This document shows positions 19,148-32,557 of a DNA stretch of 64,000 nucleotides, piece by piece. The notes under the pieces were generated by a model, which searched no databases, had not been told where the DNA came from, and saw only the letters and a list, made by a program, of their open reading frames with translations. The first letter of the stretch is position 1. Every line of letters begins with the position of its first letter. The stretch comes from Nocardia mexicana NBRC 108244. GTDB lineage: Bacteria > Actinomycetota > Actinomycetes > Mycobacteriales > Mycobacteriaceae. The translations under genes and the position numbers were made by a program. The stretch lies in the NCBI RefSeq assembly GCF_001613165.1, contig NZ_BDBV01000056.1:1-64000 (forward strand), written 5' to 3'.

Positions 19148-19181
19148 CCCCCGATGGGGCGCTCGCGCGCCCCGTCGGGGG
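19148..19181 (+). terminator. Strong hairpin after the acyl-CoA-oxidase-like gene
   Basis: Arms of 15 bp (CCCCCGATGGGGCGC and GCGCCCCGTCGGGGG, one G-U type mismatch) flank the 4-nt loop TCGC. It begins 18 bases after the stop codon at 19129 and ends before the AraC gene, so it separates the two transcripts. Confidence 0.82.
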
Positions 19182-19231
19182 TCCGTACTATCACCGCAAC
19201 GCTGACAAGCGACCGACGAGGGGGCGCGGTG

Positions 19232-20227
19232 GTGAACGGTTCGAATTCCGGGATGGGGTACGAGGTTTTCGAGGTCGCCCTCGGCGACGATCTGCCCGCG
19301 GTCGACCGCATCGATATGTGGCGGGCCCACGTCGGCGGCAACCAGGGCACCGCCGATGCCGAAATCGGCTCCCCGCAAGACTTCTCGGGCCATACCTGGA
19401 CGCAGCGGGCGCTGTCCGGGAGGGACAATGACCCCGGCCAACTCCAGCTCGTCGAATTCGCCTCCACCGCCATCGTTTACGACCGTAGCGACGAGGCCGC
19501 GAAGTCGGACTGCGACGACAGCGCCAGGCTCGTCATTCCGCTGGACGGGCAGATCAGGCTCTGCCAGTCCGGCCACGAGGTGTGCGTCGGGCCGGGCCGG
19601 ATGGGTGTCCTCCGGTGGGGCCAGGCCATGGTCATGTCCCATGGCGACGGTTTTCGCGGCTACATCTTCAACATCCCCTCCTACGTTCTGCCGCCGGCCG
19701 GTGATCCCCGGGGGCGGTTGGGATTGCGTCCGCACAACGCCATCCTGAGAACCGTCCGGGGCATGGCCGACAACCTGGCGGTGGACCGGCACGCACTGAG
19801 CGGGGCGGAATTCGTCGCCATCGGCCGATCGATGGTCGATCTCGTCGCGGGAACGCTCGACGTCCGCCGGGCTCCGGAACTGGACGGGTACGCCCGACTG
19901 GCGGCGCAGGCCCGCCGCCGCATCCGGCTGTACCACTCCGACCCGATGATGACGGTCGAGACGCTGGCCGAAAGCCTCGGATGCTCCAAACGGCACCTGG
20001 AGACGGCCATGAAGAAGGCCCTCGGGCGGTCGCCCGGCGCAGAGCTGCGGGAGACCCGGTTGCTGCGCGCATTCGACATGCTGTCCGACCCGGACAACAC
20101 CGAAGTCGTGGTCGGTGTCGCAGCGCTGTGCGGCTACAACTCCGTGAGCGGGTTCCGGGAATCGTTCGTCCGGAGGTTCGGCGTCCAGCCGGGCGAGCTG
20201 CAACTGCAAGCCCGGTCGGACCGGTAA
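19232..20227 (+). CDS. AraC-family transcriptional regulator
   Basis: This 331-residue regulator has an N-terminal AraC-binding-like domain (about residues 30-190) and a C-terminal double HTH (about 225-325) with the typical helix patterns ETLAESLGCSKRHLETAM and VGVAALCGYNSVSGFRESFVRRFG. The GTG start is chosen for the GAGGGGG ribosome-binding site; upstream in-frame codons overlap the terminator. It probably responds to a small molecule. Regulation of the preceding P450/oxidase genes is plausible from position alone. Confidence 0.88.
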   Translation: MNGSNSGMGYEVFEVALGDDLPAVDRIDMWRAHVGGNQGTADAEIGSPQDFSGHTWTQRALSGRDNDPGQLQLVEFASTAIVYDRSDEAAKSDCDDSARLVIPLDGQIRLCQSGHEVCVGPGRMGVLRWGQAMVMSHGDGFRGYIFNIPSYVLPPAGDPRGRLGLRPHNAILRTVRGMADNLAVDRHALSGAEFVAIGRSMVDLVAGTLDVRRAPELDGYARLAAQARRRIRLYHSDPMMTVETLAESLGCSKRHLETAMKKALGRSPGAELRETRLLRAFDMLSDPDNTEVVVGVAALCGYNSVSGFRESFVRRFGVQPGELQLQARSDR

Positions 20228-20378
20228 CTCTCGCAACCCTTTTCGCAAAACTGTCTGCGCAAAACCGGTTCCGCCTCGACCGAGACGCTGATTAGCCTTT
20301 CGAGCGGCGGCGCGACCACATCGGCACGCTACGCGCGGGCACAACGCAGTGAACGTGCGCACGCTCGCTCGATGGTGA

Positions 20379-20424
20379 CGGGGGTGCGAGGGCCACAAGT
20401 GGAGGGGAGGTCCTCGCACCCCCG
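20379..20424. terminator. Hairpin downstream of the AraC gene
   Basis: Perfect 13-bp arms CGGGGGTGCGAGG and CCTCGCACCCCCG are separated by 20 nt. It lies in the 283-base gap between the AraC gene and the lipoprotein gene. It may end the AraC transcript, although it is 150 bases after the stop. Confidence 0.6.
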
Positions 20425-20510
20425 ATCGAGTGTCGGATTGCCGGTCATATTAGGGTGCGGGGCGCAGCTCGAGGGCCTACGAGACGGCCCATGGACGTAG
20501 AGGAAAACGT

Positions 20511-20865
20511 ATGCGCCGCACCGCGATATCCGTGTTCACGCTCACCGTTGCGCTGGCCTGCGCCGCGTGCGGATCGTCGGACGACGGAAAGGACGCGCCG
20601 GCGGCGGGATCGAGTGCGTCCGCGGCACCGGCCTCGCCGGCGGCCCAGCCGTGCGATCAGCAGGCATGGCCGCAGCCGCTGCCGGACTTCCGGGGCAAGC
20701 AGCTCGCCGAGACCGTGGTCGGCGCGGGCCTGTGCTACGCCATCGGCTCGATCACGTCGGCCGACGGCCGGGACGTGATGAACGACCCCGCGAGTCACAC
20801 CACCCCGTGGACGATCACCGATCAGACGCCCGCGGCCGGTACGGCGGTGCGGTCCGATACGCCTG

Positions 20866-20894
<29 letters not shown>
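20511..20894 (+). CDS. PASTA-domain lipoprotein
   Basis: This 127-residue secreted protein has a signal peptide ending in an Ala/Cys-rich lipobox-like segment (TVALACAACGSS), an Ala/Ser-rich linker and a C-terminal PASTA-type fold (DFRGKQLAETVVGAGL ... TDQTPAAGTAVRSDTPVTLKV). PASTA domains bind peptidoglycan fragments or beta-lactams in other proteins. The gene ends 28 bases inside the 3' end of the convergent histidine kinase gene, so the two messages overlap antisense. Confidence 0.78.
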
Positions 20895-22324
<1,430 letters not shown>

Positions 22325-22332
<8 letters not shown>

Positions 22333-23002
22333 GGTCGGCCACCAGCCGGTATCCGGCGCCGCGCACCGTGGTGATCGACCGGCGCCCGAACGGCGCATCG
22401 ATCTTGCGGCGCAGCGTGCTGATGTAGACCTCGACGATATTCGGGTCGCCGTCGAAGGCGAAGTCCCAGACATGTTGCAGGATATCGGCTTTCGACACGA
22501 TGGCCCCCGCGTGCACCGCGAGCTGCTCCAGGACGGCGAACTCCTTCGCGGTGAGCGGCACCTCCTCGGTGCCGCGCCGGCAGCTGTGCGTGTTGGGGTC
22601 CAGCGTCAGGTCTCCGACGGTCAGCTTGGCCGCGCCCCCGCGGGTGCGGCGGCGCAGCAGGGCGCGAATGCGGGCCAGCAGCACCACGTAGGAGAACGGT
22701 TTGCTCAGGTAGTCGTCGGCGCCGGTGTCGAGGCCCTCGGCCTCGTCGTATTCGCCGTCCTTGGCGGTGAGCATCAGCACCGGCGTCTCGTGTCCCGCCG
22801 CGCGCAGGCCGGCACACACCTGATAGCCGTTCATGCCCGGCAGCATGATGTCGAGAATGATCAGGTCGTAGTCCCCGGTGGTGGCCAGGTGCAGGCCGTC
22901 GGTCCCGTCGTGCGCGACATCCGCCGCAAAACCCTCGGCCGCCAAGCCTTTCGCGAGGGTGTCGGCCAGACGTTTCTCGTCCTCGACGATCAGCAAACGC
23001 AT
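22325..23002 (-). CDS. OmpR-family response regulator
   Basis: This 225-residue DNA-binding response regulator has a receiver domain with acidic residues in LLIVEDEKRL, phosphoacceptor Asp51 in LIILDIMLPG and the conserved SKPF lysine, followed by a winged-helix domain (about 125-222) with the pattern LTAKEFAVLEQLAVHAG. It is the first gene of the RR-HK operon. The intergenic region shared with the divergent PepSY gene (23003-23119) is where it would be expected to bind. Confidence 0.95.
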
Positions 23003-23119
23003 GGCACCAGCCTGACAGATGGTCCCTGAAGAAGATTTCAGGTGGGTTCAGGTTGCCTTCAGCCACGCGATGCGACGGTGGTGACCGCATTCGAGATCAT
23101 TCGGCACAGGAGGTTGATC

Positions 23120-23461
23120 ATGGCAGTCGTTGTCCGCCGGGCACTGGGCGCTCTGCGTTGGGTTCTGGTCGGGGCCGTGGCCATCGCACTCATCGGCGGC
23201 GGCGTCGCGCTCGCATCGCTCGGCACGGAGGGGCGTGCCGGGGCCGCCCCGGCCGCGAACCCGTCGATCACTCAGGACCAAGCGAAGGCCAAGGCGCTGG
23301 AGGCCGTCCCCGGCGCCACGGTGCAGAACGCCGACCTGGATACCGATCGTGGCGCCACGGTGTGGGAGGTCGACGTCATCGGCACCGACCGCGTGGAGTA
23401 CGAGGTGAAGGTCGACGCCAACTCCGGCGCGGTGCTGTCCACCGACCGCGACGACGACTGA
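23120..23461 (+). CDS. PepSY-domain membrane-anchored protein
   Basis: This 113-residue protein has one N-terminal transmembrane segment or uncleaved signal (about 14-36) and an extracytoplasmic PepSY domain (ITQDQAKAKALEAVPGATVQ ... VWEVDVIGTDRVEYEVKVDA). PepSY domains are thought to inhibit peptidases or act as chaperone-like sensors. An AGGAGG ribosome-binding site precedes the ATG. PepSY genes are commonly next to and controlled by PhoP-like two-component systems, which matches the divergent neighbours. Confidence 0.88.
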   Translation: MAVVVRRALGALRWVLVGAVAIALIGGGVALASLGTEGRAGAAPAANPSITQDQAKAKALEAVPGATVQNADLDTDRGATVWEVDVIGTDRVEYEVKVDANSGAVLSTDRDDD

Positions 23462-23481
23462 CGGACCGACGAATACCCGGC

Positions 23482-23518
23482 GCGGGCCGGTTGCGCGAGA
23501 CGTGCGCAACCGGCCCGC
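23482..23518. terminator. Perfect 15-bp hairpin between convergent genes
   Basis: Arms GCGGGCCGGTTGCGC and GCGCAACCGGCCCGC with a 7-nt loop lie between the PepSY gene (ends 23461) and the aldo/keto reductase gene (ends 23597). This is a likely bidirectional terminator. Confidence 0.85.
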
Positions 23519-23596
23519 CGCCGTGCGGGGAGACGTGGTCGACCGCGCCGACCCACCGAACTCGGTTGAGCCACAATCGGTCCGGTTATGCGGCCG

Positions 23597-24580
<984 letters not shown>

Positions 24581-24717
24581 GCGGGGGTCCTCCTAGATGA
24601 CACCGGATTGACAGCGTGAGCGCTCGCTCACCTGCTCCGACGCTACGACCTGGAGTGTGCTCCAAGTCAAGTTCGGGGTCCCCACCGCCACTCCGGGGTG
24701 TTCCGCATGCCGCGACC

Positions 24718-24768
24718 CGTCGTTCCGGCGCAGGCCGGATTGTGCTGCCGGCCTCCGCAGGAACGACG
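24718..24768. repeat. Long imperfect palindrome (REP-like)
   Basis: Two 21-bp arms (24718-24738 and 24748-24768) starting CGTCGTTCC and ending GGAACGACG match at 19 of 21 positions around a 9-nt loop. It immediately follows the 52-residue ORF on the minus strand and could terminate it. Its core resembles the palindrome at 6317-6334. Confidence 0.7.
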
Positions 24769-24771
24769 GAT

Positions 24772-24930
24772 TCAGGACTTCTGTGGTGCGGACCGCCGGT
24801 CGGCCGGTGGCTGCATCACCTTTTGCCACCACGACGAGAGCGGGCTCGGCTCGGGCCATACCACGGCGTCGTCGGATGTTTCGAGGTCATCACGCGGGTC
24901 GATCGGCGTGGTGTTGGAGCGGACAGTCAT
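24772..24930 (-). CDS. 52-residue hypothetical protein
   Basis: This short ORF starts MTVRSNTTPIDPRDDLETSD and ends in a Trp-rich, Pro-rich part (VVWPEPSPLSSWWQKVMQ). A GGAGGAG ribosome-binding site lies eight bases before the ATG. The product is hydrophilic with three Trp residues clustered in the middle and no Cys. The family is not recognised. The alternative start 28 codons upstream has no ribosome-binding site. Coding status rests on the ribosome-binding site and flanking hairpin only. Confidence 0.45.
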   Translation of the reverse strand: MTVRSNTTPIDPRDDLETSDDAVVWPEPSPLSSWWQKVMQPPADRRSAPQKS

Positions 24931-25123
24931 CACGGTTCTCCTCCGGAAAGCAGTACCGAGCTCCGAAAGCCGCGCTGCAAGAAGGGTCTCCGGGAGCTCG
25001 AACCTCCGGCCCACAACATTGTGAGCAACCCAGATCTTTGTCTGCAGGAAGTGATCTTTTTCTATCAGATATCGGAAATCCGCGCAGCCACAATGGCATC
25101 CACGCTCGAGAAAGTGAGGAGTC

Positions 25124-25570
25124 TTACTCGTCGAGCAGGTCGACCAGTTTGGTCATGGCGGTCGTCAGCGCGGCCCGCTCGTCGGCGTGCAGGTCGTCGA
25201 GAGCGTCGGCGAAGCGCTGGATTCGGGCGGAGGTGAGCCCGTTCACGAGCGCGCGAGCGGGCTCGGTGGCCGACAGCAGCTGCGCGCGCCCGTCGACCGG
25301 GTCGGCGGTGCGCACGATATAGCCCACCTTCTCCAGGGCCGAGACGATCCGCGACATCGTCGGCGCGGTGACGCGTTCGGCGGCGGCGAGGTCGCCCAGC
25401 CGCATCGGGCCGGTGCGGACCAGTGTCGCCAGCGCGGCCGCCGAGCCGGGGCTCAGTGAGCCGAGGTCGCCGGAGCGGCGCAGCAGCCGAGTGATCCGGC
25501 CGAGGGCCATGTATAGGTCGGCCGCCTCCGCCAACTGCTCGGCGCTGCGCGCGCGCTCCTGCTGGATCAT
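25124..25570 (-). CDS. MarR-family transcriptional regulator
   Basis: This 148-residue winged-HTH regulator contains the MarR helix pair LGDLAAAERVTAPTMSRIVSAL and a beta wing with a TADPVDGRAQLLSATEPA segment. Its ATG overlaps the stop of the upstream MFS gene as ATGA, so exporter and regulator form one operon. Autoregulation through the inverted repeat at 27448-27467 in front of the MFS gene is the likely arrangement. The ligand is probably a substrate of the exporter. Confidence 0.92.
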   Translation of the reverse strand: MIQQERARSAEQLAEAADLYMALGRITRLLRRSGDLGSLSPGSAAALATLVRTGPMRLGDLAAAERVTAPTMSRIVSALEKVGYIVRTADPVDGRAQLLSATEPARALVNGLTSARIQRFADALDDLHADERAALTTAMTKLVDLLDE

Positions 25571-27399
25571 CCCGTTTTCGCTCCTACGCCGGTCACTGCC
25601 GGGTCGGCACTGTGCGTATCGGTAAGTATGCCCGTGCCCTCGCGGTCGGCCTCGGCCAGCTCCGCCTGCTCGTCGACGACGTACTTGTTACCGGCGAACC
25701 AGGACGCGATGGCCCCGATCAGCATCATGATCGCCGCGCCGAGGAACACCACCACCAGGCCGGAGTGGAACGGCCCGGAAATCAGGTGCGGGAAGAACTC
25801 CTGGCCGGTGAGCACGTCGCCGTGCACGCCGGGCTGATCGAGGGTGCCGCTGGGGCCCAGCAGCTCCTCGAACGGGTTGTAGCCGAGGAAGGTGGCGAAC
25901 AGGCTGCCCACCGGCGGCATATCCGCCATCTCACCCGCCACCTGCGCCGACACGCCCTGCTCGCGCAGGCCGGAATCCATTGCGCCGGGCAGTGTTCCGG
26001 ACAGGCCGACGATCATCAGCGAGAAGAAGATGCCGATCGACAGCGCCATGCCGCCGTTCATCAGGGTGGCCCGCATGCCCGAGGCGACGCCGCGCTGCGA
26101 GGCCGGCACCGCCGACATCACCTCGGCGGTGTTGGGGGAGGTGAACATGCCCGATCCGAGGCCGTTGAGCAGGATGATCAGGGCGAACAGCCAGTAGTTG
26201 AAGTCGACCGGGATCACTACCAGCAGCACGAACGTGACCGCGACCAGTGCCAGGCCGCCCGCGGCGAACGACCGGGCGCCGTACCGGTCGCTGAGCCAGC
26301 CCGAGATCGGACCCGCCACCAGGAACCCGACGGTGAGCGGAAGCATGTAGATCCCGGCCCACAGCGGCGTGGACTCGAAATCGAAGCCGTGCAGCGGCAG
26401 CCAGATGCCCTGCAGCCAGATGATCAGCATGAACTGCAGGCCGCCGCGTCCGATCGATGCCATCAGCCCGGCCAGATTGCCCAGTCCGAAGGTGCGATTG
26501 CGCAAAAGAGACATCTGGAACATCGGCTGGCGCACTTTGGTCTCGATGAAGCAGAACGCCGCCAGCAGGGCGAGGCCGCCGATGACCGCGCCCAGCACCC
26601 AGGGGTTGGTCCAGCCGGTCTTGGAGCTGCCGTGTGGCTGGATGCCGTAGGTGATGCCGGTGAGCAGCGCGGTCAGGCCGAGCGCGAAGGTGAGGGTGCC
26701 GGGCAGGTCGAGCGAGCCCGGGCTGCGGGTGCCGAAGTCGTGCAGCGACCGGTAGGACCACACCGTGCCGAGGATGCCGATCGGCACGCTCACCCAGAAC
26801 ACGGCCTTCCAGTCCCACTCCGACAGGATGCCGCCGATCAGCAGCCCGAGGAACGAACCGGCCACCGCCGCCACCTGATTGATGCCCAGCGCCACGCCGC
26901 GCTGCTTGGCGGGGAAGGCGTCGGTGAGGATCGCGGCGGAGTTGGCCATCAGCATGGCGCCGCCGACGCCCTGGACGATCCGCCAGATGATCAGCCACAG
27001 GGCGCCGCCGCCGAGGTCGAACGGATCGAACGACAGCGCGACCGCCGAGACGGTGAACACGACGAAGCCCATGTTGTAGATGCGCACACGGCCGTACATG
27101 TCGCCGAGCCGCCCGAACATCACCACCAGTACCGCGGAGGTCAGCAGGAAGCCCATCAGCAGCCACAGCAGGTAGCTGACATTGCCGGGGGAGAGCGGGT
27201 TGAGATGGATGCCGCGGAAGATCGCGGGCAGGGAGATGATCACGATCGAGGAGTTGATCGTCACCATCAGCATGCCCAGCGTGGTGTTCGACAGCGCCAC
27301 CCACTTGTAGCGCGGGTGATCGCGATCCACGCGGAGCCGGCGGCGGATGGTCTGCACGTCGCCGGAGTCGACGCCACCGGCGGGTTGAGCGGAAGCCAA
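25567..27399 (-). CDS. MFS transporter, DHA2/EmrB-QacA type
   Basis: This 610-residue inner-membrane drug:proton antiporter has about 14 hydrophobic segments. Family signatures include FGRLGDMYGRVRIYN after helix 2 and WRIVQGVGGAMLMANS. A periplasmic insertion of about 70 residues lies before the last helix. The start is taken as a TTG with GGAAGGA upstream; the frame continues far upstream but only antisense to the LLM gene. A GTG 13 codons further in is an alternative start. Coupled to a downstream MarR gene. Confidence 0.9.
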   Translation of the reverse strand: MASAQPAGGVDSGDVQTIRRRLRVDRDHPRYKWVALSNTTLGMLMVTINSSIVIISLPAIFRGIHLNPLSPGNVSYLLWLLMGFLLTSAVLVVMFGRLGDMYGRVRIYNMGFVVFTVSAVALSFDPFDLGGGALWLIIWRIVQGVGGAMLMANSAAILTDAFPAKQRGVALGINQVAAVAGSFLGLLIGGILSEWDWKAVFWVSVPIGILGTVWSYRSLHDFGTRSPGSLDLPGTLTFALGLTALLTGITYGIQPHGSSKTGWTNPWVLGAVIGGLALLAAFCFIETKVRQPMFQMSLLRNRTFGLGNLAGLMASIGRGGLQFMLIIWLQGIWLPLHGFDFESTPLWAGIYMLPLTVGFLVAGPISGWLSDRYGARSFAAGGLALVAVTFVLLVVIPVDFNYWLFALIILLNGLGSGMFTSPNTAEVMSAVPASQRGVASGMRATLMNGGMALSIGIFFSLMIVGLSGTLPGAMDSGLREQGVSAQVAGEMADMPPVGSLFATFLGYNPFEELLGPSGTLDQPGVHGDVLTGQEFFPHLISGPFHSGLVVVFLGAAIMMLIGAIASWFAGNKYVVDEQAELAEADREGTGILTDTHSADPAVTGVGAKTG

Positions 27400-27447
27400 G
27401 AGTGTCCTTCCCAGAGGGCAGCAAGCGGATAGAACCTCCCGGTAATA

Positions 27448-27467
27448 TAGTTGTCGCACACTAACTA
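27448..27467. promoter_or_regulatory. Candidate MarR operator
   Basis: TAGTT-N10-AACTA is an inverted repeat in the AT-rich 123-base gap between the MFS gene and the divergent LLM oxidoreductase gene. Its position would let the MarR protein control both directions. Confidence 0.5.
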
Positions 27468-27522
27468 AATAAATACGGCGGTGGATGGAATTTGTCACAC
27501 CCGCGCGCAGTTGGTGCCTGAC

Positions 27523-28440
27523 ATGCGCTTTGGGATCTCGATACCGCAGTTCCACGCCGATGGGGAGTTCGACCCGGCCGCCTTCCGCACGCATCTGCGG
27601 CGGATCGAGGAGCTGGGCTTCGACAGCGGCTGGACGCAGGAGCAGGTGCTGACGCCGACGGGGCTGCCGCAGCTGGGCCCCATCGAGACGATGACCTACG
27701 CGGCCGCCTGGACCGAGCGGCTGCGGCTGGGCTGTTCGGTCTTCGTGACCACCCTGCACAACCCCGTCCACCTCGCGAAGGCGCTCAGCAGCCTCGACCA
27801 GCTCAGCCGCGGCCGGCTCGAGGTCGGCGTCGGTCACGGCGGGCAGGGCCGGGCGTTCTCGGCCTTCGGCGTCGACCCCGAGGGCACGGTGTCTCGGTTC
27901 ACCGAGGGCGTCGCGCTGATGCGGGCGCTGTGGACCGAGCCGACCGTCACCTTCGACGGCCGCTTCTGGCAGCTGGAGGACGCGCGGATGGAGCCCAAGC
28001 CGTTCCAGAAGCCCACGCCGCCCGTATGGTTCGGCGGCGGCCACCCCAACGCGCTGCGCCGCGCCGTGCGGCTCGGTGACGGATTCTTCGGGGCCGGATC
28101 CAGTACCACCGAGAAGTTCACCGATCAGGTGCGCACGGTGCGCGAGATCCTGGCCGAATCCTCCCGCGACCCAGGCGATTTCCGCATCGCCAAGCGGATC
28201 TACGTCGCCGTCGACGACAACGCCGAACGCGCCCGCACCCGCATCGCCCAGAGTCTGGAGAAGCTGTACGGCACACCGAATTTTGCCGACGTGGCGGTGG
28301 CGGGCACTCCCGCGGACTGCGTCCGCGGCGTCCAGCGGGTCGCCGACGCGGGCGCCGAACTGATCCTGTTCACCCCCATGTTCGACGAGCCCGAACAAAC
28401 CGAACGCCTTGCCGCCGAGGTGATCCCGCAGCTGAAGTAA
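27523..28440 (+). CDS. LLM-class F420/flavin-dependent oxidoreductase
   Basis: This 305-residue TIM-barrel luciferase-like monooxygenase begins MRFGISIPQFHADGEF and contains the family patterns RLRLGCSVFVTTLHNPVHLAKA and GGGHPNALRRAVRLGDGF. The family uses coenzyme F420 or FMN; in mycobacteria and Nocardia F420 is common. The ATG at 27523 matches the family N-terminus; an in-frame GTG 14 codons upstream is less likely. It is divergent from the MFS-MarR operon and may detoxify or modify the exported compound. Confidence 0.9.
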   Translation: MRFGISIPQFHADGEFDPAAFRTHLRRIEELGFDSGWTQEQVLTPTGLPQLGPIETMTYAAAWTERLRLGCSVFVTTLHNPVHLAKALSSLDQLSRGRLEVGVGHGGQGRAFSAFGVDPEGTVSRFTEGVALMRALWTEPTVTFDGRFWQLEDARMEPKPFQKPTPPVWFGGGHPNALRRAVRLGDGFFGAGSSTTEKFTDQVRTVREILAESSRDPGDFRIAKRIYVAVDDNAERARTRIAQSLEKLYGTPNFADVAVAGTPADCVRGVQRVADAGAELILFTPMFDEPEQTERLAAEVIPQLK

Positions 28441-28459
28441 GGGGATGCGTGGTCGGCCG

Positions 28460-30900
<2,441 letters not shown>

Positions 30901-30916
30901 AAGCCGAGGATTCGCC

Positions 30917-31339
30917 ATGTATCTGCGTCAGGGGACGTTCTCCCACCTGCCCGAACTCACCGACGCCGAGATCGGCGCCCAGGTGCGGTACGCGCTGCTG
31001 GAGAACTGGCCGGTATCGATCGAGTACACCGACGACCCGCATCCGCGCAATACGTACTGGGAGATGTGGGGCCTGCCGCTGTTCGATCTGGACGAGCCCG
31101 ACGGCGTGCTCGCCGAGATCAACGCGTGCCGGAATACGTTCCCGCAGCATTACATTCGCGTCAACGCCTACGACGCGAGCTACGGCAGGCAGACCACGGC
31201 GCTGAGCTTCCTGGTGCAGCGCCCGCCGGACGAGCCCGGATTCGTGCTGACCCGCACGGAGTCCGACGACCGCCGCCAGCACTACGGATTGCACGCATAC
31301 GCGACCGAACTGCCTGCCGGGCGCCGCTACGGGGGCTGA
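30917..31339 (+). CDS. cbbS: Ribulose-1,5-bisphosphate carboxylase small subunit
   Basis: This 140-residue small subunit assembles with CbbL into the L8S8 hexadecamer. Features include the N-terminal [15 protein letters not shown] and the conserved core [12 protein letters not shown] and [13 protein letters not shown]. The C-terminal beta-hairpin extension typical of red-type small subunits is present ([20 protein letters not shown]). The ATG lies 16 bp after the cbbL stop, so the two are co-transcribed. Confidence 0.97.
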   Translation: MYLRQGTFSHLPELTDAEIGAQVRYALLENWPVSIEYTDDPHPRNTYWEMWGLPLFDLDEPDGVLAEINACRNTFPQHYIRVNAYDASYGRQTTALSFLVQRPPDEPGFVLTRTESDDRRQHYGLHAYATELPAGRRYGG

Positions 31340-31433
31340 GAGTTCGAAAGAGAGCACGGCGGCTGGAGAGTGCGGCGGCTGAGTCCTCGAGTGGAGACGG
31401 CGGCCGAGCCCGCCGAGAGGAGATCGGACAGGA

Positions 31434-32555
31434 GTGGCAGCCGTGGTCCCGGAACGTCGACCGGCACAGGACGATCGAGAACCCGCGCCTGACCGGCGCG
31501 CGCCCGGATTCCGCATGTATCGGCCGGGTGATGCGGGCGACGGTGCGCCCGAGCCGCAGCGCAACGGCGCGCCCGAGTCATCGGCGGCGCTCGATGTCGA
31601 ACCATTGAACGACGATGCGCTGCTGGACCTTTCGGCGGACCTGGCGGGCCGGCGCGTCGAGGACACCCTGGCCCGCCTGGACGCGGAACTGGTCGGCCTG
31701 GAGGGCGTCAAGCGCCGCGTCCGCGAGATCGCCGCGCTGCTGCTGGTCGAGCGCGCCCGCGAGCGGTTCGGCCTGGCGGCCGCGCGCCCGACGATGCATA
31801 TGAGCTTCACCGGCGGTCCGGGCACCGGCAAGACGACGGTGGCGCTGCGCATGGCCGAACTGCTGCACACCCTCGGTTACATCCGGAAACCGAAGGTGCA
31901 CACGGTGACCCGTGACGACCTGGTGGGCCAGTTCATCGGCCACACCGCGCCCAAGACCAAGGAGGCCCTGGCGAAGGCCGCGGGTGGAGTGCTGTTCATC
32001 GACGAGGCGTACTACCTGTTCCGTCCGGAGAACGAGCGCGACTACGGCCAGGAGGTCATCGAAATCCTGTTGCAGGAGATGGAAACCGAGCGGACCAGCC
32101 GCGGTGCGCCCGGCGGGCCCGGAGGAGGCAGCTTGCGTAACCACGCAGGGCCCTCGGAAGCATCGCCATCCATTCCAGTGGTGATCTTCGCCGGATACCC
32201 GGACCGGATGGAGACGTTCTTCTCCGCGAATCCGGGCCTGTCCTCCCGCGTGGCCCACCACATCGAATTCCCCGACTACACCCACGACGAACTGCGCGCG
32301 ATCACGGACCTCATGGTGGCCGACCTGCATTTGCGTTTCGACCCGGACGGCGCCGAGGCGTTCGCGAAATATCTCGAACTGCGCATGGCCCGACCGCGTT
32401 TCGCCAACGGCCGCAGCGTCCGCAATGCCCTGGACCGCTGCCGGTTGCGGCAGGCCAAGCGTCTGGTCGAGCTGCACCGGCCGCTGGGCAAGGCGGACCT
32501 GACCACGCTCACCGCCGCGGATGTGTACGGCAGCAGCGTATTTCGCAGGGAGTAG
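31434..32555 (+). CDS. cbbX: Rubisco activase CbbX (AAA+ ATPase)
   Basis: CbbX is the AAA+ hexameric activase that remodels inhibited red-type Rubisco by pulling on the large-subunit C-terminus. The 373 residues include Walker A GGPGTGKTTVA (about 127-137) and Walker B VLFIDEAYYL (about 186-195). Compared with typical CbbX of about 310 residues there is an N-terminal extension of about 55 residues and a Gly/Ser/Pro-rich insert at about 221-247, just before the strand VVIFAGYPDRM. The GTG follows a GGACAGGAG ribosome-binding site. Confidence 0.93.
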   Translation: MAAVVPERRPAQDDREPAPDRRAPGFRMYRPGDAGDGAPEPQRNGAPESSAALDVEPLNDDALLDLSADLAGRRVEDTLARLDAELVGLEGVKRRVREIAALLLVERARERFGLAAARPTMHMSFTGGPGTGKTTVALRMAELLHTLGYIRKPKVHTVTRDDLVGQFIGHTAPKTKEALAKAAGGVLFIDEAYYLFRPENERDYGQEVIEILLQEMETERTSRGAPGGPGGGSLRNHAGPSEASPSIPVVIFAGYPDRMETFFSANPGLSSRVAHHIEFPDYTHDELRAITDLMVADLHLRFDPDGAEAFAKYLELRMARPRFANGRSVRNALDRCRLRQAKRLVELHRPLGKADLTTLTAADVYGSSVFRRE

Positions 32556-32557
32556 CA

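Noticed and set aside
27400-28398. Long upstream extension of the MFS frame, opposite the LLM gene
   Set aside because: The extension is antisense to a clear LLM oxidoreductase and does not resemble any protein; the MFS begins after a ribosome-binding site at 27399.
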